A DNA stretch of 64,000 bases from contig NC_079488.1 in the NCBI RefSeq assembly GCF_020520425.1, positions 9,897,747 through 9,961,746 of the forward strand, read 5' to 3'. The notes under the pieces were generated by a model. That model worked only from the letters and a program-made list of their open reading frames with translations. It searched no databases and was not told where the DNA came from. Position 1 is the stretch's first letter, and every line of letters starts with the position of its first letter. The translations under genes and the position numbers were made by a program. Source of the DNA: Spinacia oleracea (taxonomy: Eukaryota; Streptophyta; Magnoliopsida; Caryophyllales; Amaranthaceae). Positions 11,911-26,715 of this stretch are shown piece by piece.

Positions 11911-12440
11911 GATACGGTTAGGAGTTAGGGGAATATCCTCCTAGATCGTCATCCTGTGAGGTTGAGCCACTCCATGGTTTGCGAGCCAGTCGGCGGCGCG
12001 GTTGCCCTCTACTGCGGCAAAAATCTAGTAGGTGAACCCATACACCGCTTCCTGAGTTTGAGCTACGAAGCGCTTGCACATATGCTACGTTATCAAGTTG
12101 TATTTCCAACTTACTTATTTGGAGATTTCGAGCTAGTTTCAGACCTTCCGCAAGAGCAACAACTTCTGCACGAAAAGAATTACAGTGGCCCAAGCAAATT
12201 ACCAACGCAGAGATCATGGAACTGTATTGATCCCGAGTTATTGCCCCTCCACCAGCTAGTCCAGGGTATCCTTTTGTTGCTCCATCAGAATTAAGAACGT
12301 ACCAGTATACCACCCCTCAGGAGGGGGATTCCACGCCACACATATTTCTTTTTTCCTCTTAGGGGTGCTTTGAATGCTTTCATTCAAGTTTAAGGTGCTT
12401 GTCTTGGCTTCGTTAAAGCGTACCTGCAGAAACGCCCCTT
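11911..12440 (-). pseudogene. LINE fragment encoding an RNase H-like (RVT_3) domain
   Basis: On the minus strand 12313-11918 encodes SDGATKGYPGLAGGGAITRD, then HCNSFRAEVVALAEGLKLAR and KLEIQLDNVAYVQAL. The first Asp, the Glu in the AEVVAL helix and the third Asp are the catalytic set of the RNase H fold found at the C-terminus of plant LINE polyproteins. The upstream part (12440-12310) continues in other frames (WNPPPEGWY), so there is at least one frameshift. The frame is cut at 11916 by the gypsy insertion, and the 3' end lies at 2385-2539. The 5' part with endonuclease and RT is absent. Confidence 0.8.
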
Positions 12441-12479
12441 AATTAATTTATATTTTTTGATTTACGATTCACCGGCTCT

Positions 12480-12632
12480 CGGTACTAAGAGTAGGTTGAT
12501 AACCCACAGCGGAAGGCATTCGACCCAATAAGGCAGATACTTCAGATCCTGCTTGGACGAAACGGAAGATATTGTCAATAAATAGAAGTACGTCTTGTTC
12601 ATTAACATCTCGGAAATATTCCGCCATAGTTA
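12480..12632 (-). pseudogene. atpB: Plastid-derived fragment of atpB (NUPT)
   Basis: The minus strand encodes [20 protein letters not shown] followed by the nucleotide-binding region ending in GYQPTLSTE. This is the chloroplast ATP synthase beta subunit; the mitochondrial protein differs here (AEHFRDAEGQ). Only about 51 codons are present, without start or end, and both flanks are unrelated AT-rich DNA. It is therefore a small nuclear insertion of plastid DNA and not a gene. The preserved frame suggests a fairly recent transfer or chance survival of a short piece. Confidence 0.93.
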
Positions 12633-12942
12633 ATTTACAATTTTTTAACGAATAAATAATAGTACAAACCCTCATGACCACATCAGCTCCTAAAACCCGC
12701 GCGTCTAAACTCCCGAAACCCACCTGACCCATCAAAGACATGTCGTAACCCATTAGACTCACGTAATCCACGACCCATCACACTATATTATTTTTTTCCA
12801 ACATAATTCACGATCTGACCCATCTTAACTTTCACTGAGACGAGTATGCCACAACTATTCTCGACCCACGACCCACCCAATCCGTCTTGGCCATCTCTAT
12901 CTCCATGCAACCGTCCGGTCACAACCAATCACACAACATCTA
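12633..12942. other. Spacer between the atpB fragment and the TIR element
   Basis: No gene seen. The stretch is rich in GACCCA/ACCCGC-type words (12660-12900). A short open frame at 12846-13052 runs into the next element and has no recognisable motif. Confidence 0.4.
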
Positions 12943-12952
12943 TGGATGATGC

Positions 12953-13012
12953 TAGGGGTACACATGGTGTGCAAGAGCATCTTGCACACCACCAATTACA
13001 CAATGTCACATC
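12953..13012 (+). repeat. Left terminal inverted repeat
   Basis: Inverted partner of 17702-17762. The most conserved block is CTTGCACACCACCAATTACA followed by CAATG.CAC. Each arm is itself partly self-complementary (GGTGTGCAAG ... CTTGCACACC), so single-stranded DNA could fold within one arm. Confidence 0.8.
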
Positions 13013-14407
13013 ATTTGTGAAAGATTCTCTTCTTTTAAAAATTTCAATTTAAAATTTGAAATCTGTTTTTAAATTTTTAATTTGAATTTCAAATTTCTTT
13101 TACCTTTCCAATAATGTTTAATTAATTCCCAAAAAAAAGTTAGGAGAGAGAAAACATTTTTTTTGTTCCCTTACACGGTTCTCTCTCCTTCTGGTTGTTC
13201 TTCACTGTTCTTCTTGTTCTTCATTGTTCTTCTGATTATTTATTTATTTTTCATTTAAATACATTTATTTGTGCTTTATGGTTCTCCATTAATTTGGGCT
13301 GATGAATGATGGTTTTTAGCGGCGGGTGAATCGCGACTTTTAGCGGCGACTTTGGGATTCATTAACAAATTTCAGCCCCAGAATTTCATCGGGTTATTTT
13401 TCGATGCCCAAAAAAAAGTTTCTCTCTTCGACGATCGCCACCTTCATTTTCCTCCTCCACAGACAACCGGAAATTGTGGTGGTGCTATTTTTTGGGCGGA
13501 TTCATGATGGTTACTTGCAATTGATAAATCCCAAATTAATGAATTTGCAATTGGAATTTGAACGTCCCAAATTTATGAATTTGCAACAAATCCCAGATTT
13601 AATAAAATCGGATTTAATAAATTAACAATTTATACTGCAACATAAAATCTATAATTGCAATTGAAGTTCAGATTAATCTTGGAAACGCAGAATCAGATTT
13701 CCTTTGTTCATGCTCAATAAAATATATAATGTATTTAGAGGATCATTTTATTGCCATCTAACACAGTAGGGTGTAATTGAAATCTTATCATAAAATCTAT
13801 AATCATTCTTGTTGTATACTTTGTATTGTGAATATTCATGTGCTGATACCCCTTGCCAAGATGGTCACCAAGACGCACCTTGATTATGTACCCTGCACCC
13901 TTGTTCGAATCCTTGTAACTGCATAACACAACATTTTTTTAATCTGAATAGATAATTACACGGGATCATTTTATCTTAGAAAAAATCAAAGAGTAAAGTT
14001 TTTAAAATTATTTTCTAGAGTAAATATAAATTCAGTGTTATATTTCCAATATACCTCTTTGATAATAGGGACATTAAATATTCGCGTACTCCCGATAAAA
14101 GTAACAAGTTACCAAAAATTTGTACGGAGTAGAACAAAATTAGCTCAGTTTTCTGATTTCTTTATCACTAAAATGATCCCGTAAATAATCTCTTACAAAT
14201 TCAAATAATATGTTATTTCCTTGTAAGTAATCATGGTGGGAAGCAACGAGTCTTTATCACTCACTACAATGATCCCTAAACCCTATTATAATCCGATGAT
14301 TTTATTTTTTATCTATTTAGATTCAGATGATTTCACAACAATGATTGATTTTTCATTCAATTATAACATTAATTTGTGTACCGTTATAAGATTAGGTTAA
14401 CGTACAT

Positions 14408-14542
<135 letters not shown>

Positions 14543-14559
14543 CTAAACAATTATTTAAA

Positions 14560-15790
14560 TATTTGTGTACCGTTACAAAATTAGGTTAACATAAATAAAA
14601 TATATATATAATTTGATACAAATTATTGTCATACAAACATTTGCGCGTATTATTAAATATTATTTTTTACTATCAATTTGGGTTTTCTTAAGATCATGAT
14701 CACTTATATATATTTTTCTAAATGTAATATTTATATTAATTATTTGTTATAACCAATGTTGATAAACAATGAGGATAATAAATATAATGTTGTGTTAGTC
14801 CCCATAAAAAAACTTTACGGCTGCATATAACATGAAATATGGGAGTGAAAAAATAACTCAGATTTTTCATAAAGATACTATATATAGTTAAATGATACTT
14901 ATAATTATATGTTGACGATTTTTACACTAAATTTAATAATTTCCATAAAAGTAATGAGTTACCCAAAAAACATTCCTAATTCTCTAACTATAATTTATTT
15001 TTTTTATTAAAATGATCCCATAAATGATTTGTTAATATTTGCAACATAATTTTTATTTTTTTATTTTTTTATATATAGGATTTAGATTGAGATGATTTCT
15101 AAACAATTATTTATTTTTCATTCAAATTATAATATTTGTGTAACGTTATACAATTGGGTTAACGTAAATAAAATATATATATATATAACTTAAAAAAATT
15201 GAGATGATTTCTAAATAATTATTTATTTATTTGTGTACCGTTATAAAATTAGGTTAGCATAAATAAAATTTATATAACTTGACACAGATTATTTTCGTAC
15301 GGACATTTTTCGCGTATTATTCAATATTATTCTTTACTATCAATTTTTTTTCTTAAGATCATGACTTATATTTTTTTAAAAATGTAATATTCATATTAAT
15401 TAATTGTTACAACCAATGTTGATAAACAATGGGGATGATAAATGTTGTGTTAGTCCCCATAAACAAACTTTGCGGCTACAAATAACACGAAGTATAGGCG
15501 GTTAAAAATAACTCATATTATTTATAATGATACTGTATATAGTTCAATGATACTTATAATTATACATTGACGATTTTTACACTAAATCTAATCATTGCCA
15601 TAAAAGTAATGAGTTACCCAAAATATATTCTTAATTCTATAACTATGATTTATAGTTTATTAAAATGATCCCATAAATGATTTGTTAACATTTGTGACAT
15701 AATTTTTATATTTTATTTTTTTATATAGGAGATTGAGATGATTTCTAAACAATTATTTATTTTTTGGGAGTGGTATATTTTACGTAAATC
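14560..15790 (+). repeat. Diverged tandem duplication, period about 660 bp
   Basis: Blocks starting near 14560 and 15225 share the same order of words: TGTGTACCGTTA.AAAATTAGGTTA, a CGCGTATTATT.AATATTAT.. segment, CCAATGTTGATAAACAATG, GTTGTGTTAGTCCCCATAAA, and AAAGTAATGAGTTACCCAAAA. Short indels separate them. A third partial copy precedes the TA tract (near 14360-14410). Confidence 0.85.
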
Positions 15791-17701
15791 TATTTTTTTT
15801 TAATAGGATCACAAAATATTTAGTTTTCAACATAACAAATACAATCAACATGGTGTTAATTTTGGGAGGGGTTTGTTTTACATATAATCTCTTTTGTGTT
15901 TAAAGGATCAAAACAAATTCAACTTTTTACATATAACATGATTTTAGTTTCAGGGAAGGTTTTATAGTACATAGATTATGTTTTGTTTTTAAAGGATCAA
16001 CTAGAATTACTTTTGTACACAACAAATAAAATTCATAGTGATTTTGGTTCATCGATTGAAAGAAACGTGAGATTTTTAAAAAACAAAATCCTAACCTATT
16101 GTTAAGATATGAACACGGGTGAATGTAAGGCAGAAGCGTTGAAGTTACCACCACTATGACAAGGGGTATCAACACATTTACAATTGCAATACCAATTTAT
16201 ACGACTTATAAAAATCAATGATCCCATAAAAAGATGTCATTTTTTAAAAAACAGTGTTTTTGCTAGAGCCAGGATTCGAACACATGTTAATCGCAAATAT
16301 ATTGAAGTTCAAGCAGTAAAGCAATGACCATAATGACAAAGGGGTATCAGCACGTTAACATTTGCAACATAAAATATTTTTATCTATATGGAGGGAGTAT
16401 GATTTTAGTTCTTTTAATCATATTTTTTTTAAAAAAATCTGATGGTATCAATTAACAAATCACCCTTTCGTATAATACAATAAAATAAGAAAATAACTTC
16501 ATCACGAATGAATTAAGTCGTGAAAGCTTTCACTTGACAAATGAATTAACTTCATCACGAGAGTCTTCACCACGTCGAATTATGAACCCAAGTTGATTCC
16601 TGATGCACAAGGGTAATTCGGATAAATTTGTTTTATTTTTATTTTTTGACAGATAAGTTCAACAAACACGAGTTTATTTTTTGACGGAGTGTTTTAATTG
16701 TGATATATCTTGTTATTAATAAATGTTGCATTTGAAGAGTTCGTGTTTTAATTTGTGGGATCATTACATGTATACTGAAATTGGAATACATACTGTTTAT
16801 TAACTTCATTAGCTACCGTATCTTATATAAAATTTTAGGTAGCCCACTATGTTGTGCTGATACCCCCCGTTAAATTGGTTACTTGATTACCCTTACACTA
16901 GCTTAAACCCGTGTTCGAACCTACGTGGTTGTTGAAAAATAATATATTTTTCCCCTATTCATTTATTTTTATTTTTTTAATGAGTATTTTTTATACAAAT
17001 TCTACAACCAAAACAGATTTATGAGTATCGTCTATACAATTTCTAGAATAAAAAATCATAACTGAATCAAACAAGTTCATTGCTATACAAAAGCTTCAAC
17101 ATTGTCACTTCCAATTCATCATCTCCAGTTTCGTAGAAAGACAAATAACAGTTACATCCATTGCAATATATATTAACTATCTTTTCCAGCCATTGCAATA
17201 GGTCAAGCTTTTGTCACTTTCAATTCATCATTTCCAGTACATCGCAACTGAAACACTATACTAAATATGATTGAAACTCTCTTAGTAATTTCATCAAACA
17301 TGTTATATGCATCACTAAATCCATGGAAGTTCTTTTAATGGCAGACTTTTATATGCTTCGAAAAAAATTATAACTCATTTAGATAGTTAATGCTTTCGAA
17401 AATGGCAGAAAATGGAACGAGAAATAGAAATTCAGAGGGTGGAAAAAATGAATCACATACTTTGCAGTTGCTTTAGCAATATAAACCAGAAAAAATGGTT
17501 CTTTGCAGTTTCTCTTATTATTAGTGGAGGTGAAAGATGAAAATTTGAGGTGAAAAAGTGTTTGGCGCAAAGATGAAAATGGGTATTTTGGCGCAATTAA
17601 ATCCTGCTCAAGTGAACAGAATGGCGCAAATGGCTGAAAATATTTGCCGCCCAAAAAAAATATTTCAGAAAGCTTTTCCCTCTTTTTTTTAGTGGGATTT
17701 G
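15791..17701. other. Repeat-rich interior of the TIR element, no gene seen
   Basis: Contains several short blocks in both orientations built around GTGCTGATACCCC/GGGGTATCA.CAC, next to words such as GATTCGAACACATG and GTGTTCGAACC that resemble a tRNA B box. They are near 13843-13925, 16095-16175, 16257-16360 and 16850-16940. I could not fold any into a tRNA. No transposase motif is visible. The frames at 15927-16175, 17379-17654 and 17597-17851 look like chance. Confidence 0.4.
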
Positions 17702-18008
17702 TGAGGTGGCATTGTGTAATTGGTGGTGTGCAAGATACCTTTGCACACCAAGTGTATCCCTATCCTTTTCCCAACATCTCTCCTTCATTCCCAACTTCCC
17801 ATTTCCAATGAGTTTCCTTTGTTGACCAAAAACGTTTCTCTCCTCCATCAATTAATTATATTCATACGGACTAACTTTATTAATTAATCATATTTATTAT
17901 AATTATAAGAAACGTTGACAACATTGTTGACTATTCATTGACGTATGCACATTGCTCATTTTCTGGTGTGCCACCAAAAAATGTTGAAACTTCACACCTT
18001 TAATTTTC

Positions 18009-18016
18009 TATATAAA
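18009..18016 (+). promoter_or_regulatory. Probable TATA box of the reductase gene
   Basis: TATATAAA lies 147 bp upstream of the ATG at 18163. With initiation about 30 bp downstream, the 5' leader would be about 120 nt. Only about 240 bp separate this from the right end of the TIR element (17771), so that element is part of the upstream region of the gene. Confidence 0.55.
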
Positions 18017-18162
18017 CCTCTTTCCTCATTGCTTGTACCTTTCATCAACCCAAACTCTTTTTTTGAGAACAAAAAAAATCAAACAATACTTGTTTCGGAA
18101 CAAAATAACAAGGAAATTAGCAAATTTTATTCAAATTATTTACGGAGTAAAAAAATATAGCA

Positions 18163-21839
<3,677 letters not shown>

Positions 21840-21999
21840 TCTGCCTCGTAATTAAGTAGTTCTTAATTGAGAAAGAAGTTGCATTGTGATTTGCGAAGGT
21901 TTATGCATGGTATAACTGGGTGTATCTTACAAGGTACAACTCAAGTTTGTTTTCCTCTTATTTAGAAAACAAATGAGGAAAAAAATTATCCCAATGTAT

Positions 22000-22005
22000 A
22001 ATAAA
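22000..22005 (+). terminator. Candidate polyadenylation signal of the reductase gene
   Basis: AATAAA lies 161 bp after the stop codon in an AT-rich 3' region. Plant polyadenylation signals are loose, so the true cleavage site may be elsewhere between about 21900 and 22100. Confidence 0.4.
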
Positions 22006-22114
22006 GTTTTCTATTGTGATGAAATAAACGGTGTTATTTGTATGATCATTCCTCATTTCTTTATTAGGTACAAATTTGTATTAGTAGAAGAACAAATAAC
22101 TACTTTCTTTCTTA

Positions 22115-22567
22115 TCTATCTATTACTATATACTCAAAGAGACACCAGGAATGACAGATGTCAATTCCTGGTGCGATTTTTTCCCGCCAAAATTCCTTTC
22201 CTAAAAAAAATATTTACTTGATTCTATTTTTATTTTCTCTCATTTTATATAAATGTTTATAAATAGAAAAAATTATATGATTATTAAATATGACATTATC
22301 AAACAATTTTGGTAATATTTAGTCAGATCTTCATATCAATAATAATATTTTGTTCATATTAAGCATATCAAATATTTGTCAAATCATCATATTAAACATA
22401 TAAAATATATAATACGTAATAGAGCGAAAATTGTATATTATATGATAAAATGAGTACGTTCGAGATTTATTAATTACGCAATAGATTTAAGGGATAAATA
22501 TTTCAATTAAAAAAGATAGTCAGTTAGTAATTTTCAAATAACCGTGCGTGCACGGGACCTAATCTAG
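22115..22567 (+). mobile_element. Short non-autonomous Helitron
   Basis: The 3' end has the perfect hairpin CCGTGCGTGCACGG at about 22542-22555, followed after a short gap by CTAG (22564-22567) and a T. The 5' end is A followed by TCTATCTATTACTATATACT; the exact start is 22115 or 22119, since the word repeats. It has no coding capacity. Near its 5' end CACCAGGAATGACA and TGTCAATTCCTGGTG form a further inverted repeat. It lies directly behind the reductase 3' UTR. Confidence 0.75.
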
Positions 22568-24052
22568 TAATAATATAAACTCTACCCAACCAAATTTGTT
22601 CAGAAGATATAGAAATATTTTTCAATTTTTAGTTGATACTACATACTCCAGAATCATACTGATTCCTTTATTCATTGTACTAAAAGAGAGGAAATTAACA
22701 TGGTGATGAAAAATGTCATTTATTGATTGGTCTATTTTATATAGATATAAAAAAATTATAAAATAAAAATAAAATATTGGATTCTATAATTATTTTGTTA
22801 ACATTTACCTCATCAAAATATTTGATTCTCTTTTCCTCAAAATAAAATAAAAAGATTTCACTCTGTACATAGAGTTTTTTCTTAAATTATACTACGTATA
22901 TCTTTTCTATATTTGGTAACATATATAACCCATATAAGATTGTCTTTTTATAAAAAGTTAATTCATTATACGGAGTATGTAGTATGATTTTTATAAAAAA
23001 AATCAAGAGTAGTCTGCTTTTTTGTATTTCGTACTTACATAATTCGAATACAAATAAATTAGAAAATCATTCAAGTGAATAAGAGTATATAAAAAAAATT
23101 ACAATAGTACACCATAATATTTAAACAACTAATGCGATAATTAGAACCGTCATTGATTGTACTATTTTATACGTAGTATATTTAGCAACTAAATTTGATA
23201 ATTATAACCGCCATTAATAGTAATATTTTACTACTTTTGAAAAATTATGTAACTTCTTTAAACATGAGCAAAACTTGTGTGAATTAATCTATCTACCACT
23301 TTACTACGTAATTATCTAAATACTTACATAATACTACCATCTTTTTTTCAATAATTTTTACTGATTGATAATTTAAGATATTAATAGTTGAAGTTATTTA
23401 CTAAGAACCTTGAAAATATAAGTGGTTTATCCAAAAAAAAATGGAAGAAGTAGTAAAAAAGAAAAATGATGCACGACTAACACGTAGTCCTCTCTACTTA
23501 AAAAAGCTCCTCTAAATATTTTAGGCTAAACAATTGACTTATATTTTAGTCGATTTTTAACAACCATATGTATACGGAGTACTATATAAAAGAGCGACAA
23601 ATTGATGTGGACCTGACAAATGACGCTCTGATTTACCTCTTTTATAATATTGTTAACTAACATAAAATAATTAATATACTTTGCATATATTTTAACTAAA
23701 ATATTCTAATTATTTATGTAACAATCGATTATACTAAGAATTACTTATTTACTCATGTCAATAAATATCTTAATTTAAATCTTTATACTCTGATCCGTAC
23801 TATCCTAAAAGGGAGGCAAGTCGGTGTAGAGTTGACAAATGCCGTTCTCTGATTTGCCTCTCTTATAATATAAATAATGACTAATTGTAAGTAATATCAA
23901 GTTTCGTTTAGAAATTGTGTTATATACTGAGTATGGATATGTTCGAACGCTCCTTTAATCGTTTATTATTTGTAACCCAATGAAAAATCTTTGCATACAA
24001 TTTCTGATAACCAATATAGAAAATCTTATAATAGTTTAACTTGAACTATCAA
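22568..24052. other. AT-rich spacer with two related Helitron-like segments
   Basis: No gene seen. Segments at about 23572-23668 and 23798-23890 are diverged direct copies: both read GTACTAT..., then a GGCA/GCGACAA block, TTGACAAATG or CTGACAAATG, and TGATTTRCCTCT.TTATAATAT. The starts resemble Helitron 5' ends, but I found no matching hairpin-CTAG end for either. Confidence 0.5.
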
Positions 24053-24061
24053 TTATATTAT

Positions 24062-24350
24062 GGAAAATTTGTAATTATTAATCCAACCTTTGCCCGGTTT
24101 TCTTTAATTAAGCCTACCTATGCGATATTTCTAAATAATCCAACCTTTATGACCCAACTACTATTATTAAGCCTGGATGACCGGTTACCTGCTACAAAGT
24201 CAAGGAAAATTTGTAATTATTAATCCAACCTTTGCCCGATTTTCTTTAATTAAGCCTACCTATGCGATATTTCTAAATAATCTAACCTTTATGATCCAAC
24301 TACTATTATTAAGCCTAGATGGCCGGTTACCTGCTACAAAGTCAACGTTA
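24062..24350 (+). repeat. Left MULE terminal repeat, duplicated in tandem
   Basis: Two direct copies of the terminal repeat begin at 24062 and 24204 (period 142). Both contain TTAATCCAACCTTTGCCCG, AAGCCTACCTATGCGATATT and CCGGTTACCTGCTACAAAGT. The right arm (about 63205-63345) has a single inverted copy. The second copy ends next to a small palindrome, CAACGTTAAAAACGTTG (24343-24359). Confidence 0.9.
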
Positions 24351-24383
24351 AAAACGTTGACAACCTAAAGTTGGTTTCCCTCC

Positions 24384-24820
24384 TGTTCCGGTGTTGAAGT
24401 GGATAAAACAATGGGCTTCAAATGAAGGCCCTTTTGAGTGTGTTGAAGATCTTTCTAGCTTGAATGAGTAATGTCCGAATTCACCTGCACAAAGACAAAG
24501 TTACTAGCCTCAGGGGTGTTTCCGAGGAAAGCCCCTCCGATGCCTAAGTAAGTACAATGCTCGGATTCTAGAGAGAGAAGTTCTCTAGAGATTAGTCTTA
24601 AGGAAATAAATTGGACGTACCTTGAGGTGTGAGCCTTGGCGGCTTATTTATAGTGTTTGCATAATAAATGCCCATAGGTCATTTATTGCTATTGGGCCAT
24701 GGGCCTTGGTTGATGGCTGAATGGCCTTTTGGAGTGTAGTGGGTTTGATGTTGTTGTATTGAGCCATTGGGCTTTGGACTTAGTGGCCCAATTGATACTC
24801 AATTGGGAGCCCAAACAACA
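24384..24820 (-). repeat. 3' LTR of the Tat element (complete)
   Basis: 437 bp, TGTTCCGG ... CAAACAACA on the plus strand. It has a TATTTATAG word (24652-24660) that could be a promoter or leader signal. Its first 359 bp match 62145-62513. Confidence 0.85.
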
Positions 24821-24835
24821 TGCCCCCAGACCCGG
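24821..24835 (-). other. Polypurine tract of the Tat element
   Basis: On the minus strand the sequence CGGGTCTGGGGGCA stands immediately before the LTR start TGTTGTTTGG. This fixes the left LTR as the 3' LTR. Confidence 0.75.
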
Positions 24836-25294
24836 TCCATTTAGAACTAAATGGGTGGGTTTCCAGCTGTCAGAAGTCCAAAGGTTCCCTCTCTTTTTTC
24901 GAAAAAGAGGTGGTTTGAATTCGCGAATTGATGTCAAGTGTTGAGGAGCAGAAGTTGGGCGGTTTTTAGAATGTGGCCTATAAATACCGCACCCCTTTCT
25001 TCATTTTAAACTTTATTCGCTCAAACGCTTTCCATATTTCTTAAGAATTCCGGCGGTTTCTTCGGGTGTTTTCTTCAGATCTTTGCAAATTCACTGTGAA
25101 TCTGCTTCGGGACCTTACTTCATTTGTTTCATCAGTGTTTTCCGCTTCCGGAGAGGTAATTTTCTTTCCATTCTCGCTTTCTTTTCTTTCAACCCTTTTC
25201 TGTGTTTCTTCGGTGCTTCTCATTTCGCCATGGCTGGGGGAAGATGGAAGAAGAAATCCGGTGTGGTGTCCTCCTCTAGTGGGGAGGAAGAGAA

Positions 25295-26715
25295 TGAAGG
25301 AAATAATTCCCTTGGTCCAAGTATGCATTCTATGTTAAGTCTAATAAATGCGGTTCAGTATTAATTAACAAGTTAATAATTCAGTGAGATCAAGTGAGCT
25401 GAATGCCTAGCTAGAGGCCGCTTCAGTTCAAGTGGAATTAATGATATTAATCCACAGCTTACTCTTGACTGAACCCGTAGGGTCACACAAATAGTACGTA
25501 AACGGATCAAGTATTTAATGGCATTAAATACTCTATCTATGGATATTCGGAATCGACGGATCTTGGTTTCAGTGGGAGCTGAGATCGTCACAAGCAAGAA
25601 ATGAATACTCCGGAAGCAATGCTATTGCCGGAAACGGAAATATGGATCGTATCGGAAATATAAATATTATCCAAGTCGTAGATGTTGCCGGAAACGGAAA
25701 CATGGTACGTATCGGAAATGGAAATATTGCCGGAATCGGAAATATTGCCGGAAACGGAAATATTGTCAGAATCGGAAATATTATCGGAATCGGAAAATAA
25801 TTCCGGAAACGGAAATATTAAATATTTGTTCGAAACGGAAATTAATTCCGGAATCGGAAATATTAAATATTGTTCGTATCGGAAATGAATTCCGGAACCG
25901 AGAATTTAATCGGAAGTGTATCGTACGAATAAGCATCGGACGAGGCCTGCTGGACGAGGGCCAGCACGAAGCCAGGCCATCGCCCAGCAAGCCAAGCGTG
26001 CCACACGAACAGCCAAGGCCACGCCAGGCCCAACGCAAGGCCAGGCCCAGCAGGCCATGGCAGCGCGCGCAGCGCGCGCAGCATTGGGCTGCGAGCTGTG
26101 CTGCTGCTCGCATGGGCTTGCGACTCGCGTGGGCCGAGCGACCGTGTAGGCTGTGCGCGGGCATGGCCTGCACGCTCGTGGGTCATGCTCGTGTAGAGTT
26201 TGTGTTCACATACGAATCCTAAATTGTATAGGATTTGTTTGATGATTAAATTCCTAATCCTAAAAGGATAAAATTAATTAGTTAGAGTCCTACTAGGATT
26301 CTAGTTTAACTAATTAGTATCCTAATAGGATTCCAGTTCCTTTTCCATACCTCTATAAATAAGGGCCTAGGGTCATTATTTGCAGGTACGATTGAAGTAT
26401 TCAAAGGGTAAGTTTTTGAAATAAAATTAGCCATACACTTGCAAATACATAGCCGAAATTCCTAGTAACCTTAAGGGCGATTCTAGTTGGTCTAACTTGA
26501 GGCGGATCCGGACGTACTGTGGACTATCTACGGAGGGAGGACATTTGGAGTCCTAAAGACTTGTTCTTGTTCGGTTCGGGCGCAGCTAGGGAAGGCACGC
26601 TACAACATGTATGCATCAATTCTATGCTAAATGATTATGTGTAAATAATATGCTTTCCTGGCTTTATGGTTTTTCCGCATGATTTATGAACTGTCATATG
26701 TATCATAACCTATAA
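25295..26715 (+). mobile_element. Solo LTR of the copia family
   Basis: Starts TGAAGGAAATAAT and ends near TATCATAACCTATAA. Flanked by the 5-bp duplication GAGAA (25290-25294 and 26716-26720), with no internal region. It is homologous to the LTRs at 29377 and 38410 but in opposite orientation. It has the same TTCCGG-type 18-20 bp tandem motif (25620-25910, CGGAAATATT) and GC-rich island (25930-26190). It arose by LTR-LTR recombination after insertion into the Tat antisense gene. The last bases are mutated (TATAA instead of TAACA). Frames within it are shadows. Confidence 0.9.

Noticed and set aside
12469..12771. 100-codon frame that could be called an ATP synthase beta protein
   Set aside because: Only about 51 codons match atpB; the rest is unrelated sequence. 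It is a plastid DNA insertion.
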